DNA from: Burkholderiales bacterium
GTDB lineage: Bacteria; Pseudomonadota; Gammaproteobacteria; Burkholderiales; Burkholderiaceae_C
Length of the DNA: 10,256 bases
Assembly (NCBI GenBank): GCA_947474415.1
Contig: CANJKD010000032.1
Coordinates: 1-10,256 of the forward strand
Direction: 5' to 3'
Position 1 is the first letter of the stretch. Each line of letters opens with the position of its first letter. Below the pieces are notes generated by a model that saw only the letters and a program-made list of their open reading frames with translations, was not told the origin of the DNA and did no database searches. Positions 8,300 through 10,256 of the stretch are shown here, piece after piece. Position numbers and translations under genes: made by a program.

Positions 8300-8305
8300 T
8301 GTCAA
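8300..8305 (-). promoter_or_regulatory. possible -35 element upstream of the GGDEF gene
   Basis: A perfect TTGACA on the minus strand just after the TAA of the acetyltransferase gene and 45 bases before the cyclase ATG. No good -10 lies 16-18 bases downstream, so this is only a candidate. Confidence 0.2.
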
Positions 8306-8307
8306 GG

Positions 8308-8598
8308 TTAACGTTGCGCACCGTCACTGAGCAATGCCATCGTCGCGGGGTGGCGCCGCATGTAGGCGGCGGCATACGAACACACCGGGTTCACCGCCAG
8401 GCCCTGCGCCTGCGCGTGGTCGATGGCGGCTTGCACCAAGGCCCCGGCGATGCCTCGGCCGGTCAGGTGCGGCGCCACTTCGGTGTGCACGATGGCCATC
8501 ACCCCGCCCTGCAACCGGTAGTCGGTCACACAGGTTTTCCCGTCGACGAGGGCCTGGAAGCGTTGCTGCCCGGCCAGGTGCTCGATGACGAGGTTCAT
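8308..8598 (-). CDS. Small GNAT-like N-acetyltransferase (Acetyltransf_CG / COG2388 type)
   Basis: A 96-residue protein of the short GCN5-related acetyltransferase group found in many bacteria. Visible features are a short strand region (FQALVDGKTCVTDYRL), HTEVAPHLTGRGIAGALV near 38-55 containing the acetyl-CoA-binding GRGIAG loop, and a C-terminal VNPVCSYAAAYMRRHP near 69-84, whose Cys73 and Tyr residues are typical of this group. Known: such proteins are minimal GNAT domains, with no substrate established for most. The length is normal, so it is not a fragment. It follows yaeQ by 31 bases and precedes the cyclase by 52 bases on the same strand, so it may belong to one transcript. The ATG at 8598 lacks a Shine-Dalgarno; a CCGGCCGGCCGG palindrome occupies that position. 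Confidence 0.88.
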   Translation of the reverse strand: MNLVIEHLAGQQRFQALVDGKTCVTDYRLQGGVMAIVHTEVAPHLTGRGIAGALVQAAIDHAQAQGLAVNPVCSYAAAYMRRHPATMALLSDGAQR

Positions 8599-8629
8599 CG
8601 CCGGCCGGCCGGTTGAAGCGCGGGGCAGC

Positions 8630-9184
8630 TCACGCGTCGTTCAGGCGCTTCGGCGTGATCTCGATCGAACGCGTGCCGTCGCCCACCCACAGGGTGCCGT
8701 CCTGCACGCTGATCTGCAATTGCATGCCGCGCTGAGCGATGGCGGCCAGTGCCTGGCTTTGGACCGCCTCGATCTGCCAGACCTCGATGTTGCGGGCCCG
8801 CGTGATGCGGGTCTTGATGCCTTCCCACCAGATCGGCGTGCCGGGCGCGTAGCTGAAAACGCTGACCTTGTCGGCGCGGCCGCTGGCCTTCATCAGCCGC
8901 TTCTCGTCGGGCTGGCCGACTTCGATCCAGTGCCGGATGCGGCCGGTCAGGTCGCGGTGCCACAACTCGGGCTCGTCCACGTCCCACAGGCCCTTGCCGA
9001 ATTCGAGCGTCCCGTGGTCGGTGTCGGCGGGTAGGTTCAGGGCCAGTGCGAGCAGGCGGACCATCATGCGTTCGTCGGTTTCTGACGGGTGCCGGGCGAG
9101 CGTGACGTTGTGGTCGACATAGACGTTGCGGTCCATGTCGGCGATCTGCAGGCTGGCTTTGAAGATGGTGGCCTTGAGTGCCAT
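8630..9184 (-). CDS. yaeQ: YaeQ family protein
   Basis: A 184-residue cytoplasmic protein of the YaeQ family (181 in E. coli). YaeQ was linked genetically to suppression of an rfaH defect, and its structure resembles PD-(D/E)XK nucleases; no biochemical activity is firmly known. Family signatures are visible: MALKATIFKASLQIADMDR at the start, HPSETDERMMVRLLALAL near 32-49, LEFGKGLWDVDEPELW near 60-75, WIEVGQPDEKRLMKAS near 86-101, and a C-terminal strand region. The acidic residues at Asp70, Glu71 and Glu88 with Lys95/Lys99 fit the nuclease-like core. The ATG at 9184 is chosen because it gives the family N-terminus; the frame stays open to 9538, but that extension looks like a shadow and runs under the opposite gene. 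No clear Shine-Dalgarno is present. It is divergent from the small gene at 9334. Confidence 0.94.
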   Translation of the reverse strand: MALKATIFKASLQIADMDRNVYVDHNVTLARHPSETDERMMVRLLALALNLPADTDHGTLEFGKGLWDVDEPELWHRDLTGRIRHWIEVGQPDEKRLMKASGRADKVSVFSYAPGTPIWWEGIKTRITRARNIEVWQIEAVQSQALAAIAQRGMQLQISVQDGTLWVGDGTRSIEITPKRLNDA

Positions 9185-9274
9185 GGAGGAGTCGCGGTGG
9201 GCGCGGTGAATGGTCGGGTGGACCACGGGACGCGCGATTAGACCAGAGCAGCGACTGGGCCTCGCGCTGCCTGA

Positions 9275-9291
9275 CGCCGGATGCGCCGGAT
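9275..9291. repeat. Tandem 8-bp repeat CGCCGGAT, period 9
   Basis: CGCCGGAT occurs at 9275-9282 and 9284-9291, separated by one base, about 43 bases before the ATG at 9334. A pair of identical half-sites on nearly one helical turn could be an operator, but it may be chance in GC-rich DNA. Confidence 0.55.
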
Positions 9292-9294
9292 TCG

Positions 9295-9307
9295 CCCGAC
9301 AATCGGG
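9295..9307. repeat. Inverted repeat CCCGA-CAA-TCGGG
   Basis: A perfect 5-bp stem with a 3-base loop, overlapping the possible plus-strand -10 (9298-9303) and 26 bases before the ATG at 9334. It could be a protein-binding site or a small leader hairpin; it is too short to call a terminator. Confidence 0.4.
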
Positions 9308-9333
9308 TTCACGCAACCTGCGAAAGCACCTCG

Positions 9334-9624
9334 ATGAGCATGAAGAAAACCGACATTGAAAAGAACAAGAACATGAAGATCGACTGCAAGATGAAGTCTG
9401 TCGGCGTGCCCGGCCGCTTTGGCCAGGGCGCGGCGGGTGTGGTCGACAAGCGCGACCAGCGCCGCATCGACAGCGCCGCCGGTCTGGTGCCGTTTGCCTG
9501 CAAGCTACCGGCCGACCTCGTGAAGAGCTTGAGCGCACGCGCCGCCGGTCATGAGGGCGGGGTCAACGCCTTTGTCGCGCAGGCGCTGGAACGGGCACTC
9601 GCCGTCGCGGCTGGCGGTTCCTGA
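9334..9624 (+). CDS. Small hypothetical protein with ribbon-helix-helix-like C-terminus
   Basis: I do not recognise a named family. From the ATG at 9334 it has 96 residues; ATGs at 9340 and 9373 are alternatives and no start has a strong Shine-Dalgarno. The N-terminus (1-22) is lysine-rich and, unlike its neighbours, uses many AAG/AAC/AAA codons. A Gly-rich basic linker follows ([14 protein letters not shown], about 22-35). Residues 52-90 ([15 protein letters not shown], then a Gly-containing turn, then [14 protein letters not shown]) fit strand-helix-turn-helix, as in ribbon-helix-helix DNA-binding proteins; this is inference from pattern only. It ends 11 bases before gor on the same strand, and its stop lies within the gor ribosome binding site, so the two are likely co-transcribed. 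A regulator or a small accessory protein is possible. Confidence 0.7.
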   Translation: MSMKKTDIEKNKNMKIDCKMKSVGVPGRFGQGAAGVVDKRDQRRIDSAAGLVPFACKLPADLVKSLSARAAGHEGGVNAFVAQALERALAVAAGGS

Positions 9625-9628
9625 GGGG
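9624..9628 (+). promoter_or_regulatory. Ribosome binding site of gor
   Basis: AGGGG, 7 bases before the ATG at 9636, overlapping the TGA of the preceding gene. It fixes the gor start and suggests coupled translation. Confidence 0.65.
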
Positions 9629-9635
9629 CAAGCCC

Positions 9636-10256
9636 ATGGCAGCCCCCGAGTTCGACCTGTTCGTGATCGGCGCCGGCAGCGGCGGTGTGCGTGCCTCGCG
9701 CATGGCGGCACAGCGTGGTGCGCGTGTCGCGGTCGCCGAAGACGCGCCGCTCGGCGGCACCTGCGTCAACCTGGGCTGCATTCCGAAGAAGCTCTACGCC
9801 TACGCATCGCACTTCGCAGAGGCGTTCGAAGAGTCGCATGGCTTCGGCTGGTCCGGCCCCGCGCCGAGCTTCGACTGGAACCTGCTGAAGGCGAACCGCG
9901 CCCGCGAGATCAGCCGTTTGAATGGCATCTACGGCAAGCTGCTGCTCGACGCTGGCGTGACGGTGCTGGACGGGCGTGCGCGAATCGTTGGCGCGAACGA
10001 GGTCGAGGTGAATGGCCGCGTCCACCGCGCCACGAACATCCTGGTGGCCACCGGGGGCCGGCCGGTGGTGCCGGTGCTGCCGGGCCATGAACTGGCAATC
10101 ACCTCGAACGAGGTCTTCGATCTGGCCGAGTTCCCGCGCCGCCTCGTGGTGGTGGGCGGTGGTTACATCGCCTGCGAATTCGCGTCGATATTCCGCGGCC
10201 TGGGCGCGCAGGTGACGCAACTCCACCGCGGCGAACAGGTGCTGCGTGGCTTCGAC
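9636..10256 (+). CDS. gor: Glutathione-disulfide reductase, N-terminal part (cut by the window edge)
   Basis: A FAD-dependent cytoplasmic enzyme reducing glutathione disulfide with NADPH to keep the thiol pool reduced. The first 207 residues are present, of about 450 in the family, and the frame is open to the last base. Visible are the FAD-binding GAGSGG at 12-17, the redox-active disulfide [13 protein letters not shown] (Cys43 and Cys48), the ATGGRP segment near 138-143, and the second dinucleotide-binding site [13 protein letters not shown] followed by [12 protein letters not shown], whose Arg residues suit NADPH. The combination of VNLGCIPKK with the VLRGFD end points to glutathione reductase rather than lipoamide dehydrogenase or mercuric reductase. 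The dimerisation domain with its catalytic His lies beyond the window. Confidence 0.94.
   Translation, partial: MAAPEFDLFVIGAGSGGVRASRMAAQRGARVAVAEDAPLGGTCVNLGCIPKKLYAYASHFAEAFEESHGFGWSGPAPSFDWNLLKANRAREISRLNGIYGKLLLDAGVTVLDGRARIVGANEVEVNGRVHRATNILVATGGRPVVPVLPGHELAITSNEVFDLAEFPRRLVVVGGGYIACEFASIFRGLGAQVTQLHRGEQVLRGFD

Larger units (their letters stand above)
9185..9333. other. Divergent intergenic region between yaeQ and the small gene
   Basis: This 149-base gap must hold start signals for both directions. On the minus strand TCTAAT (9237-9242) is a possible -10 for yaeQ, without a good -35. On the plus strand GACAAT (9298-9303) is a weak -10 for the small gene, again with no -35 at normal spacing. 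It also contains the two repeats listed separately. I see no coding potential in it. Confidence 0.5.

Noticed and set aside
8601..8612. CCGGCCGGCCGG palindrome before the acetyltransferase start
   Set aside because: Likely a product of high GC; no second copy or partner structure suggests a specific role.
9185..9538. N-terminal extension of yaeQ to 302 residues
   Set aside because: The extension is Arg/Cys/Ser-rich, lies opposite the small gene, and precedes the canonical YaeQ start MALKATIF.

Overview
The window looks like chromosomal DNA of a high-GC betaproteobacterium, most likely Burkholderiales. This rests on the strong G/C preference at third codon positions, the RpfE-type protein coupled to recJ, a single LolC/E-family permease next to lolD, and FolE2 used as GTP cyclohydrolase. 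The genus is not determined. I see no mobile element, tRNA, rRNA, CRISPR array or phage gene. The content is mostly housekeeping, with one broken signalling gene and one small unrecognised protein. No stretch over 300 bases lacks a gene.

Layout from left to right. Bases 86-898 (+) encode the folate enzyme FolE2. It converges, with a 24-base gap, on a leftward block read from 5354 down to 923: an RpfE-type protein of unknown biochemical role, the exonuclease RecJ (start overlapping the rpfE stop as TGATG), a PHP-domain 5'-3' exoribonuclease/nucleotide phosphatase (RNase AM type), and a YciO-type member of the Sua5/YrdC family. From a 77-base divergent gap, lolC-lolD (5432-7412, +) run rightward with an 8-base overlap and encode the ABC machine that releases lipoproteins from the inner membrane. 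Converging on them is a second leftward block: yaeQ (9184-8630), a small GNAT-like acetyltransferase (8598-8308) and a GGDEF diguanylate cyclase (8255-7427) that is frameshifted in the middle of its catalytic domain. Finally a rightward pair begins at 9334: a 96-residue protein with a ribbon-helix-helix-like C-terminus, then, 11 bases later, gor (glutathione reductase), which runs off the right edge.

How the genes relate. RecJ and the PHP enzyme both attack nucleic acids from the 5' end. The PHP/YciO pairing matches the neighbouring rnm-yciO genes of E. coli. LolC and LolD form one complex. The small protein in front of gor could be a regulator, and short repeats precede it, but this is a hypothesis. 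I found no convincing new multi-gene system. The items most worth a second look are the frameshifted cyclase, the small protein upstream of gor, and the coupled but poorly understood rpfE-recJ pair.
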